49,709 nucleotides of DNA from JASLDZ01 sp964242895 (GTDB taxonomy: Bacteria > Pseudomonadota > Alphaproteobacteria > Caulobacterales > Caulobacteraceae): contig CAXTBN010000014.1 of the NCBI GenBank assembly GCA_964242895.1, positions 1 to 49,709 on the forward strand, given 5' to 3'. The translations under genes were made by a program, and so were the position numbers. Of the stretch, positions 8,984 through 15,835 are shown piece by piece; the stretch's first letter is position 1; each line of letters begins with the position of its first letter. The notes under the pieces were generated by a model, which had not been told where the DNA came from, did not search any database, and saw only the letters and a list, made by a program, of their open reading frames with translations.

Positions 8984-10626
8984 CCTCGACCCCGATGCGA
9001 ACGCCGTCGCCCCTCCGCCGCGCCCTCTGCGCGTGCGCCGCCCCGGTCCCGTCCGTCCTGGCGCTGATCCTGGCCGGCTGCACCGTCGGCCCGACCTACC
9101 ACCGGCCCGGCGCCCTGCCCGCGGCGCAGCCGACGCCGCCCGCCTTCAAGGAGCTGGAGGGCTGGACGCCCGCGCAGCCGCTGGACACCATCGACCGCGG
9201 CGCGTGGTGGAGCGCCTTCGGCGATCCCGTGCTCGACGGGCTGGAGCGCCAGGTCGCCGTCACCAACCAGAACGTGGTGCAGGCCGAGGCCAACTACCGC
9301 CAGGCCGTCGGCATCGTCGAGCAAGCGCGCGCCGGCCTGTTCCCGACGCTCAGCGGCACCGGCTCGATCACGCGCGCGGGCGGCGGCTCCTCGTCGAGCG
9401 GCACGCTGATCGACACGGGCGGCGGCACGCTCACCTCCAGCGGCGGCACGGGCACGACCGGGACGACCACCACCGGCGGCACCACCACCACGGGCACGAC
9501 GGGCACCACCGGGAGCACGGGCTCGAGCACCAGCACCTCCAGCGGCGGCACGAGCTTCGTCACCAACGGCGGCTCCACGACGCGCTACTCCCTCGGCCTC
9601 ACCGCCACCTGGGCGCTGGACGTGTGGGGCGGCATCCGCCGCCAGATCGAGGCGGACCGCGAGAACGTGCAGGCCAGCGCCGCCGACCTCGCCAACGCCA
9701 CCCTGTCGGCGCAGGGCACGCTGGCCACCGACTACGTCAACATGCGCTCCCTCGACGAGCAGAAGGCGATCCTGACCGCCACCGTGGCCGCCTACCAGCG
9801 CACGGTGCAGGTGACGGAGAACCAGTACCGCGCCGGCACCGTGGCGCGTGGCGACGTGATCTCCGCGCAGCTGCAGGTGCTCAACAGCCAAGCGCAGCTC
9901 GTCGACCTGGGCGTGCAGCGCGCCGCCTACGAGCACGCCATCGCCGTGCTGATGGGCAAGGCGCCGTCGCAGCTGACCATCGCGGAGGCCAAGCTGCCGC
10001 TGCGCGCGCCCACCGCGCCGACCGGCCTGCCCTCCACGCTCCTCCAGCGGCGGCCGGACATCGCCTCGGCCGAGCGCGCCGTGGCGTCGGCCAACGCGCA
10101 GGTGGGCGTGGCGATCGCCGCCTACTACCCGGACATCTCCCTGTCGGGCTCGGTGACCTCGTCCAACTCGGCGATCAGCCAACTGTTCAACGCCTCCAAC
10201 GTGGTGTGGTCCTACGGGCCGCGGCTGGCCGACACGCTGATCGACTTCGGCGCGCGGCGCGCCCAGGTGCGCCAGGCGCGGGCCCGGTACGACAACGCGG
10301 TGGGCGTCTACCGCCAGACCGTGCTCACCGCCTTCCAGAACGTGGAGGACGAGCTCGCCGCCCTGCGCCAACTGGAGCAGGAGCAGGTCGTGCGCGACCA
10401 GGCGGAGACCAGCGCCCGTCAGGCGGAGGCGATCTCGCTGAACCAGTACCGCGCGGGCATCGTGGCCTTCACCACGGTGATCACCGCGCAGGCGCAGTCG
10501 CTCACCGCCCAGCTCTCCGCGCGGCAGGTGCAGGCCGCGCGCCTGCAGGCGAGCGCGCTCCTGATCCAGGCGCTCGGCGGCGGCTGGACAGATGAGGACC
10601 TGCCGCGCACGCGCGACATCAAGTAG
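8980..10626 (+). CDS. Outer-membrane efflux lipoprotein channel (OprM/NodT family)
   Basis: TolC-like outer-membrane channel completing the tripartite pump, 548 residues. The ATG at 8980 overlaps the mdtC stop (ATGA). The signal sequence ends in a lipobox (LILAGC, Cys34), so the mature protein is predicted to be lipidated. Two OEP repeats follow, with typical LLQRRPDIASAERAVASANAQVGVAIAAYYPDI-type helical sequence, quoted here only in part (LLQRRPDIASAERAV). Between the first two β-strands (FPTLSGTGSITRA and YSLGLTATWALDVWGG) sits an insert of about 65 residues composed almost wholly of Thr, Gly and Ser (about residues 134-198). In the OprM fold this position is a surface loop, so the insert should face outside. 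Spacing and order support one transcript with the three upstream genes. Confidence 0.92.
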   Translation: MTSTPMRTPSPLRRALCACAAPVPSVLALILAGCTVGPTYHRPGALPAAQPTPPAFKELEGWTPAQPLDTIDRGAWWSAFGDPVLDGLERQVAVTNQNVVQAEANYRQAVGIVEQARAGLFPTLSGTGSITRAGGGSSSSGTLIDTGGGTLTSSGGTGTTGTTTTGGTTTTGTTGTTGSTGSSTSTSSGGTSFVTNGGSTTRYSLGLTATWALDVWGGIRRQIEADRENVQASAADLANATLSAQGTLATDYVNMRSLDEQKAILTATVAAYQRTVQVTENQYRAGTVARGDVISAQLQVLNSQAQLVDLGVQRAAYEHAIAVLMGKAPSQLTIAEAKLPLRAPTAPTGLPSTLLQRRPDIASAERAVASANAQVGVAIAAYYPDISLSGSVTSSNSAISQLFNASNVVWSYGPRLADTLIDFGARRAQVRQARARYDNAVGVYRQTVLTAFQNVEDELAALRQLEQEQVVRDQAETSARQAEAISLNQYRAGIVAFTTVITAQAQSLTAQLSARQVQAARLQASALLIQALGGGWTDEDLPRTRDIK

Positions 10627-10691
10627 GGCCCTCGCGCAAGCCGGCGCCCGGTGCTAAGCGCATCGAGGCCGCGGGCGCAAAGTTCGTCCCC

Positions 10692-10703
10692 GCAAGCGCT
10701 TGC
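10692..10703. promoter_or_regulatory. 12-bp perfect palindrome GCAAGCGCTTGC before an AsnC-type regulator
   Basis: The palindrome GCAAGCGCTTGC lies two bases upstream of the GGGGAG ribosome site (10706-10711) of the Lrp/AsnC gene. A symmetric site here could be an operator for autoregulation or a stem that occludes the ribosome site. Lrp sites are usually longer and more degenerate, and AAGCGCTT cores are also typical of LacI-family operators, so the binding protein is unknown. Confidence 0.35.
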
Positions 10704-10716
10704 CTGGGGAGAGAAC

Positions 10717-11208
10717 GTGTCCGACCTGCTCGACGCCGTGGACGCCCGCATCCTGGACCTGATCCAGCACGACGCCGGACTGTCGGTGGCGGAGATCGCC
10801 GAGCGCGTGGGCCTGTCGTCCTCCCCCTGCTGGCGGCGCATCAAGCGGCTGGAGGACACGGGCGTGATCCAGCGCCGCGTCACCATCCTGAACGGCGAGA
10901 AGCTGGGGCTCGACTTCGAGGTCTACGCCGAGGTGAAGCTCACCCTGCCCACCAAGGACAACCTTGAACTGTTCGATACGGCCGTGGCCGGCTGGCCGGA
11001 GGTGGTGAGCTGCGCGACGGTGACGGGCGCCATGGACTACGTGCTGCGCATCGTCACCCGCGACATCCACGCCTTCGACCTGTTCCAGCGCGAGAAGCTG
11101 TTGGCCCTGGGCGTGGTCTCCAACGTGGAGACGCGCATCGTCATCCGTTCGGTGAAGCGCACCACGGCCGTGCCCCTGGGGCTCGTCAGCCCGCACGTGC
11201 CAAGTTGA
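10717..11208 (+). CDS. Lrp/AsnC family transcriptional regulator
   Basis: Leucine-responsive-type DNA-binding regulator, 163 residues, the normal length. The N-terminal winged helix-turn-helix (LSVAEIAERVGLSSSPCWRRI, shown here shortened as IAERVGLSSSPCWRRIKRL) is followed by the RAM/AsnC ligand-binding domain with GAMDYVLRIVTRDIHAFD. I chose the GTG at 10717 because the GGGGAGAG ribosome site at 10706-10713 fits it and homologues begin with LDAVDARIL; a GTG at 10651 would add 22 unrelated residues. Lrp proteins form octamers and control amino-acid metabolism. The effector and targets cannot be read from the sequence. The nearest gene on the other side is convergent. Confidence 0.9.
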   Translation: MSDLLDAVDARILDLIQHDAGLSVAEIAERVGLSSSPCWRRIKRLEDTGVIQRRVTILNGEKLGLDFEVYAEVKLTLPTKDNLELFDTAVAGWPEVVSCATVTGAMDYVLRIVTRDIHAFDLFQREKLLALGVVSNVETRIVIRSVKRTTAVPLGLVSPHVPS

Positions 11209-11232
11209 CAGGGGCGGGCTGACGAGCCGGTC

Positions 11233-11658
11233 TCACACCAGCAGGGCGCGCGGATTGGGCTGGGCGCGGCCGTCGGCGGCGCGGACGATGCCGACGATGG
11301 CGCGGATCACGAACCACACCTTGGCTAGACCCGCGATCGCGACGCCCAGCAGCATGATCGGCACGCCGATCAGCACGATCAGCAGCGGCGCGCCCACGAT
11401 CATCAGCACGACCCCCAAGGCCACCCAGCCGAGGAAGCCCCAGCAGGTGCGGATGGCGTAGACGTAGTGGCTCCGCGCCGCCGGGGCGGCGTCGGCCTTG
11501 AGCACGTAGGCGGCGATCAGCGCCGCGAAGAGGCTCAGGCCCGCCGTGGGCAGCGTGAGCAGCAGGCCCACGTAGATCAGGATCGGCATGACCAGCTCTT
11601 CGCGCGTGGAACGCGGGGCGAAGCGCGGGTCGTAGGCGGTGGACTGGAACTCGGTCAT
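11233..11658 (-). CDS. DUF4870-like small membrane protein
   Basis: 141-residue integral membrane protein with three to four hydrophobic segments (about residues 24-48, 66-90 and 92-118), convergent with the Lrp/AsnC gene. The pattern of an N-terminal YDPRFAPRSTREELV stretch, an SHYVYAIRTCWGFLGW central segment and a C-terminal VVFIRAIVGI-like helix (here VWFVIRAIVGIVRAADG) resembles DUF4870 proteins of Caulobacterales. The GGGGAG ribosome site just before ATG 11658 supports the start. No catalytic residues are apparent and no function is known for the family. Confidence 0.75.
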   Translation of the reverse strand: MTEFQSTAYDPRFAPRSTREELVMPILIYVGLLLTLPTAGLSLFAALIAAYVLKADAAPAARSHYVYAIRTCWGFLGWVALGVVLMIVGAPLLIVLIGVPIMLLGVAIAGLAKVWFVIRAIVGIVRAADGRAQPNPRALLV

Positions 11659-11727
11659 CGGTGCAGCTCCCCAGCGGCTCAGCGCCGTATGTAGGGAACT
11701 CTCGCGCCGATCCAGAGCGGGATCACG

Positions 11728-12243
11728 TTAAACGTCGTTTATGCTTTGGTCGGCCCGGTCGCACCAGGCGCCCGGGGCCCAGCCGCCCGCCTGCTCGGCC
11801 TCGCCCTCGAGCACCACGGCGTTGGTGGGCGTCTCCTCCAGCCGCAGGCGGACGCAGCGCCAGCCGGGCGCCTCCGCCGCCAGGAAGGCGGAGAGCTTGC
11901 GGCGGAAGCCGACGGCGGCGGCCTCGGTGGTCGGGTCGCCGTCGAACAGCATCAGGCGCGGCAGGCGCTCGGGCTCGTGCGCGCGGAAGAAGCCCACCAG
12001 CGGGTCGTCGCGGTTCAGCTGCAGGGCGTGGTCCACGGCGCCGTCGATCCAGCCGTGCCAGCGGGTCTTCAGCCGCTCGAAGCTGGCCGCCATGTTGGAG
12101 CCGCCCCAGTCGGGCCGGGCGTCGGTGGCCAGGGTGACGGTGACCAGCTCGTTGTGGCCGTGCGGGGTGGCGCACTTGCCGGCCGGGTCGGCGAGCAGGC
12201 GGTGCGCCATGGCGAAGCGCCGGGTGAACTCGAGCGTGGGCAT
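11728..12243 (-). CDS. 6-pyruvoyltetrahydropterin / 6-carboxytetrahydropterin synthase family protein
   Basis: T-fold enzyme of the QueD/PTPS family, 171 residues from the ATG at 12243 (an in-frame GTG at 12252 is possible). The zinc-site histidines are visible in FAMAHRL and TPHGHN, with the catalytic cysteine in KCATPHGHN, and a C-terminal glutamate in RLEETPTNAVV. QueD converts dihydroneopterin triphosphate to 6-carboxytetrahydropterin in queuosine synthesis; PTPS makes 6-pyruvoyltetrahydropterin. No queC or queE is nearby. Its neighbours are folB and a pteridine-reductase-like gene, so a pterin substrate is likely but the exact reaction is open. Confidence 0.82.
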   Translation of the reverse strand: MPTLEFTRRFAMAHRLLADPAGKCATPHGHNELVTVTLATDARPDWGGSNMAASFERLKTRWHGWIDGAVDHALQLNRDDPLVGFFRAHEPERLPRLMLFDGDPTTEAAAVGFRRKLSAFLAAEAPGWRCVRLRLEETPTNAVVLEGEAEQAGGWAPGAWCDRADQSINDV

Positions 12244-12276
12244 GGCGCGCACAGATAGGGCGGGCGCGGGCCCGCG

Positions 12277-12678
12277 TCAGCCCGCGCTTGCGGCCGGCCG
12301 GCTCAGCCGCACCTCGCAGCCCGCGGCGGCCGCGTCGGGCAGGCGGGCGGTTTTGAGCACGCGCACGGTCACCGCGGCGGCGTTGGGACGCATGAGCACG
12401 CGCGCGGCGATCCGCTGGGCGAGGTGCTCCACCAGCCGCCACGGGCCAGAGCCGGCCAGGGCGCGCACGTCTTCCGCCACGCCGCCGTAGTCGACGCTGT
12501 CGGCCAGGGTGGTGACGGCGGCCGAGTCGAGCTCGACCTCCACGTCGACCTCCAGCGGCTGGGTCACGCCCTGCTCCTGCGGCAGGAGGCCGATCTCCGC
12601 CTCCACGCGCAGCCCGCGCACCATCACGCGCCAGCGCGCCGCCGCCGTCGGCCGGACCCCCCCGGAAACGTCAGTCAT
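12277..12678 (-). CDS. folB: Dihydroneopterin aldolase FolB
   Basis: T-fold enzyme of folate synthesis that cleaves 7,8-dihydroneopterin to 6-hydroxymethyl-dihydropterin and glycolaldehyde; 133 residues. Seen: VRGLRVEAEIGLLPQEQGV (the family's L.v.a.IG.yp.E), DSVDYGGVAEDVR (family DTVDY), LVEHLAQRIAARVL, and a C-terminal VTVRVLKTARLPDAA (family V.K..a......v.v). The ATG at 12678 was preferred to an upstream in-frame ATG because it overlaps the stop of the upstream reductase by eight bases and gives the family length. This overlap suggests translational coupling with the reductase. Confidence 0.88.
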   Translation of the reverse strand: MTDVSGGVRPTAAARWRVMVRGLRVEAEIGLLPQEQGVTQPLEVDVEVELDSAAVTTLADSVDYGGVAEDVRALAGSGPWRLVEHLAQRIAARVLMRPNAAAVTVRVLKTARLPDAAAAGCEVRLSRPAASAG

Positions 12679-13459
12679 AGCGCCCCTGGTCGAAGGCGAC
12701 GTCGCGGGGCCGGCCGACCAGGCTCTCGCCCCCATCCACCGTGATCACCTGGCCGGTGAAGGACGGCGTGCGCAGGATGAAGCGCAGGGCGGAGACCAGG
12801 TCATCGGGCGTCGGCCCGCGCCGCAGGGGGGCGGAAGCCTGGGCCCGGGCGAAGTCGGCGTCGGGATGGACCTGGCTCGGCAGGGTGAGCCCCGGCGCGA
12901 TGCCGGCGAGGCGGATGTGCGGCGCCAGAGCCAGGGCGAGCGGGGCGGTCAGGCCGGCGAGGCCCATGCGCGTGGCCGTGTAGGACAGGAAGTCCGGGTT
13001 GGGCCGCGAGATCTTCTGGTCGAGCAGGTTGACCACCACGCCCGACGCGCCCTCCCCGTCCGCGGCCGACGCGCGGGCGAAGTCGCGGATCAGGAACACG
13101 GGCGCGGTCAGGTTCACCTCCAGGTGCTCGCGCCAGCGCGCCTCCTCCAGGGTGGCGAGGTCGTCGTAGGCGAACAGGGAGGCGTTGTTGACCAGCACGT
13201 CCAGCCGGCCGAACCACCCGCGGGCTTCGGCGACGAGACGGCCCCGGGCGGCGGGGTCGGCGAGGTCGGCCTCGACCAATTCCACCCGCCCGCCGTGGAC
13301 CCGGGCGGCCGCGGCGGTGCGCTCGGCGGCCTCGCGCGAAGCGCGGAAGTGAAGGGCGACGTCGTGGCCGTCGGCGGCCAGGGCCTCGACGAAGGCCGCG
13401 CCGATCCGCCCGGCCGCCCCGGTGACGAGCGCCGCCGGCCGCGCCCCCGAGGGCGTCAA
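12671..13459 (-). CDS. SDR-family pteridine reductase-like protein (PTR1/FolM type), catalytic Lys replaced by Arg
   Basis: Short-chain dehydrogenase, about 262 residues from the TTG at 13459; a CTG at 13468 is another option and no ATG or GTG fits. NADP-binding TGAAGRIG (residues 13-20) and NNAS (91-94) are present. The active site looks like Leishmania PTR1 and E. coli FolM rather than a standard SDR: an aspartate (D147) stands where most SDRs have Ser, 13 residues before Y160, matching PTR1 D181/Y194. The following YxxxK lysine is instead Arg (SYTATRMG, R164). Those enzymes reduce dihydrofolate, dihydrobiopterin or dihydromonapterin. The coupling to folB supports a pterin role. The start overlaps no stop but begins just inside the end of a 26-codon ORF. 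Confidence 0.75.
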   Translation of the reverse strand: MTPSGARPAALVTGAAGRIGAAFVEALAADGHDVALHFRASREAAERTAAAARVHGGRVELVEADLADPAARGRLVAEARGWFGRLDVLVNNASLFAYDDLATLEEARWREHLEVNLTAPVFLIRDFARASAADGEGASGVVVNLLDQKISRPNPDFLSYTATRMGLAGLTAPLALALAPHIRLAGIAPGLTLPSQVHPDADFARAQASAPLRRGPTPDDLVSALRFILRTPSFTGQVITVDGGESLVGRPRDVAFDQGRYD

Positions 13460-13464
13460 GGCCG

Positions 13465-13545
13465 TCAGTCGACCCGGCCGAACTCGAAGAAGTTCGCCGC
13501 GCCGACGACGATGACGAAGATGACGATGGGTAGGAGGGCGGCCAT
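13465..13545 (-). CDS. Candidate 26-residue membrane peptide upstream of the pterin reductase
   Basis: ATG at 13545 is preceded by CGGAG with a six-base spacer. The peptide is MAALLPIVIFVIVVGAANFF followed by EFGRVD and a stop: one hydrophobic helix with a short polar C-terminus. The stop lies six bases before the TTG chosen for the SDR gene, so its translation could feed ribosomes to that weak start. I do not recognise a named family. It is too short for standard gene callers. Confidence rests on the ribosome site, the transmembrane character and its placement; conservation was not tested. Confidence 0.5.
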   Translation of the reverse strand: MAALLPIVIFVIVVGAANFFEFGRVD

Positions 13546-13650
13546 GAGCGGCTCCGGTGTGGGTCGGCGCGGGTCTAACGCGTGAGGCGGCGGATGGGAA
13601 CGGCGGGCTCAAGCATAGGCCCACAGGGTGTTTGAGCCGCGAGCGGTGGG

Positions 13651-14047
13651 GCCACCGTGCTCGGCCGCGTCAAGGGACCGCTCCGCTCGGCTTCGCCGCC
13701 CTTGACCCGTCCTGCGCGCGACGGCTGACGCCTGAGCGTCGGGACGCGGGGCGTCCCAAGATCAACAAGTTCGACGGCCTGCGGCGCGTCGAACACAGGG
13801 CTGTGGGCACGAGAGAAGACAAAACAGGGAAGAAGCAGCCGAGCGGCCTGGGCGGAGAGCGCGACTGCCATCCCGCCCACGGGCACGCGTCAGCCCTGTG
13901 TTCGACGCCCCGCAGGGCGTTGAACTTTGAGGGACGCCCCGCGTCCCGACGCCCACGCGTGGGCCGCCGCGCGCAGGGCGAGTCAAGGCCGGAGCGAAGC
14001 GGAGCCTGCCGCAGGCAGGTCGCCTCGACGCGGCCGAGCACGGTGGC
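13651..14047. repeat. Large imperfect inverted repeat (arms about 155 bp, loop about 87 bp)
   Basis: The 538-base gap between the pterin group and aroB holds no convincing gene. Left arm 13651-13803 and right arm 13891-14047 are reverse complements over most of their length. Matching blocks include GCCACCGTGCTCGGCCGCGT at both outer ends, a 22-base block around GGGACGCGGGGCGTCC (13736-13757 and 13931-13952), and GCGTCGAACACAGGGCTG next to the loop. Between the blocks the arms differ by substitutions and small indels, so they have diverged. The central block is itself a small palindrome. The loop is richer in A. Open frames across it exist on both strands but follow from the GC bias. It looks like a dispersed palindromic repeat or the remains of two facing copies of one element. 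Confidence 0.75.
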
Positions 14048-14083
14048 ATCCCATCCGCGCACAGCATCGGCGACATGACATTC

Positions 14084-15211
14084 CTACACCGCGCCTTCCG
14101 CCCGCAGGAACGCCCGCACTACCTCCCGATCCACGTCCTTCGCCACGAACGCCTCGCCGACCGCGCGGGCCAGCACGAAGGTGAGCCGGCCACCCTCCGC
14201 CTTCTTGTCCTGCGCCATGTGCGTCAGCAGGCGTTCGGCGTCGAACGGCGCGCCCGCGACCTCGGCCATACGCACGGGCAGGCCCGCCGCGGCGATGGCG
14301 CGCTCCGCCCGGTCCGCCTCCCTCGGCGCGCACAGGCCGAGCGCGGCGCTGAAGCGGAACGCCAGGGCGCAGCCCAGGCCCACGGCCTCGCCGTGGATCA
14401 GCTCGCCCCCCCAGCGCGTCTCCGGGCCCGTCTCCGTCTCGAACGCGTGCGCGAAGGTGTGGCCGAGGTTGAGCAGCGCGCGCACGCCGCCCTCGCGCTC
14501 GTCGCGCGCCACCACGCCGGCCTTGATCTCCACCGAGCGCTCCACCGCCCAGGCCAGCGCCTCCGGCTCGCGCGCCAGCACGCGGGCGCCCTCGCGCTCC
14601 AGCCGCTCGAAGTAGGCGCGGTCGCCCAGGAGGCCGTGCTTGAGCACCTCGGCGTAGCCGGCGCGCACTTCGCGCTCGGGCAGCGTCATCAAAGTGTCGG
14701 TGTCGGCCAGCACCAGGCGCGGCTGGTGGAAGGCCCCGACCAGGTTCTTGCCGCGCGGCGTGTCGATGGCGGTCTTGCCGCCCACCGAGCTGTCGACCTG
14801 CGCCAGGAGCGTGGTCGGGACCTGCACATAGTCGATCCCGCGCTTGAACACCGCCGCCGCGAAGCCCGCGAGATCGCCCGTGACGCCGCCGCCCAGCGCC
14901 ACCACCGCATCGCCCCGGTCGAGCTCCAGCGCCAGCAGGGCGTCGAGGACGCGCTCCAACCCCGCGAAGCTCTTGGAGCCCTCGCCCGGCGGCACCTCGA
15001 TCAGCGCGGCGTCCAGCCCCGCCGCGCGCAGGGAGGCCAGGAGCGCGGGGCCGTGCAAGGCGGCCACGGTGGCGTCGGCCACCACGCCCAGGCGCGGCGG
15101 ACGGGCGAAAAGGGCGCGCACCGCCTCGCCGGCCCCGGCCAGGAGGCCCGGCCCGATCCGCACCTCGTAGGCGCGCTCGCCCAGGGCGACCTCGACGGTG
15201 CGCACGTTCAC
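14084..15211 (-). CDS. aroB: 3-dehydroquinate synthase AroB
   Basis: Second step of the shikimate pathway: converts DAHP to 3-dehydroquinate, using NAD and a divalent metal. 375 residues, normal for the family. Seen: the NAD-binding GGGVTGDLAGFAAAVFKRGI segment (VALGGGVTGDLAGF), PTTLLAQVDSSVGGKTAID, FHQPRLVLADTDTL, RAGYAEVLKHGLLGD, NLGHTFAHAFE and HGEAVGLG, which include the metal-binding Glu and His residues. GTG 15211 overlaps the aroK stop (GTGA), so the pair should be translated together, as is common for aroK-aroB. Confidence 0.95.
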   Translation of the reverse strand: MNVRTVEVALGERAYEVRIGPGLLAGAGEAVRALFARPPRLGVVADATVAALHGPALLASLRAAGLDAALIEVPPGEGSKSFAGLERVLDALLALELDRGDAVVALGGGVTGDLAGFAAAVFKRGIDYVQVPTTLLAQVDSSVGGKTAIDTPRGKNLVGAFHQPRLVLADTDTLMTLPEREVRAGYAEVLKHGLLGDRAYFERLEREGARVLAREPEALAWAVERSVEIKAGVVARDEREGGVRALLNLGHTFAHAFETETGPETRWGGELIHGEAVGLGCALAFRFSAALGLCAPREADRAERAIAAAGLPVRMAEVAGAPFDAERLLTHMAQDKKAEGGRLTFVLARAVGEAFVAKDVDREVVRAFLRAEGAV

Positions 15212-15750
15212 GCCGCCTCGCGCGCGCCGGCGAGCGCCTTGAGCACCGCCTCGACCGCGGCGGCGTGGGGGATCTCGCCCGTCTCCACCACGTGGTGGGC
15301 CTCGGCGTAGGCGGGGTGGCGCGCCTCGGCCTGGGCGGTCAGCACCTCCAGCGGGTCGCGGCCGCGCAGCAGGGGCCGCGTGTCCTTGCGCGCCACGCGC
15401 CGGGCCAGCACCGGCAGGTCGCACTTGAGCCAGACCACCACGGCCTGCTCGAGCAGGAGCGCGCGCGTGTCGGCCTGGGCGAAGGCGCCGCCGCCCGTGG
15501 CCAGCACCTGCGGCGGCCCGGCGAGCAGGCGCGCGATCACGCGGCGCTCGCCGTCGCGGAAGGCGGGCTCGCCCAGCTCGGCGAAGATGTCGGACACGCT
15601 GCGGCCGGCGGCGACCTCGATCTCCGCGTCGGAGTCGGCGAAGGGGCGGCCGAGCGCCGAGGCCAGCCGGCGGCCGACGGTGGACTTGCCGGAGCCCATC
15701 AGGCCCACGAGGGCGATCGTGCGGTCTGGAGCGGCGGGCGCCGGGGACAT
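15208..15750 (-). CDS. aroK: Shikimate kinase AroK
   Basis: Phosphorylates shikimate at the 3-hydroxyl with ATP. 180 residues from ATG 15750; in-frame sequence upstream of it is not kinase-like. The Walker A motif GLMGSGKST is at residues 16-24. It is followed by FADSDAEIEVAAGRSVSDIF (family D.D..IE...G.si..IF), FRDGERRVI, VLATGGGAF and the lid segment TRPLLRGRDP. Upstream partner of aroB with a four-base overlap. The gene diverges from xerD across an 85-base gap that must hold both promoters. Confidence 0.95.
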   Translation of the reverse strand: MSPAPAAPDRTIALVGLMGSGKSTVGRRLASALGRPFADSDAEIEVAAGRSVSDIFAELGEPAFRDGERRVIARLLAGPPQVLATGGGAFAQADTRALLLEQAVVVWLKCDLPVLARRVARKDTRPLLRGRDPLEVLTAQAEARHPAYAEAHHVVETGEIPHAAAVEAVLKALAGAREAA

Positions 15751-15835
15751 GCCCCCGCTTGTAGGCGAGATCGCGCGGGGGGGCGACGGCGCGCGCTCAA
15801 CCCCGTCTTCACCCCCCTGCCCCACCCTGACGGGC

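Noticed and set aside
11729..11741. TAAAC-GTC-GTTTA inverted repeat at the end of the QueD/PTPS-like gene
   Set aside because: Arms of five bases only, partly inside the coding sequence; too weak to call an operator or terminator.
13557..14078. Open frames on both strands through the inverted repeat, with similar peptides (RRDAGRP…RVEHRA) from both arms
   Set aside because: The similarity follows from the DNA inverted repeat itself. No ribosome site, no recognisable domain and no continuity outside the repeat.
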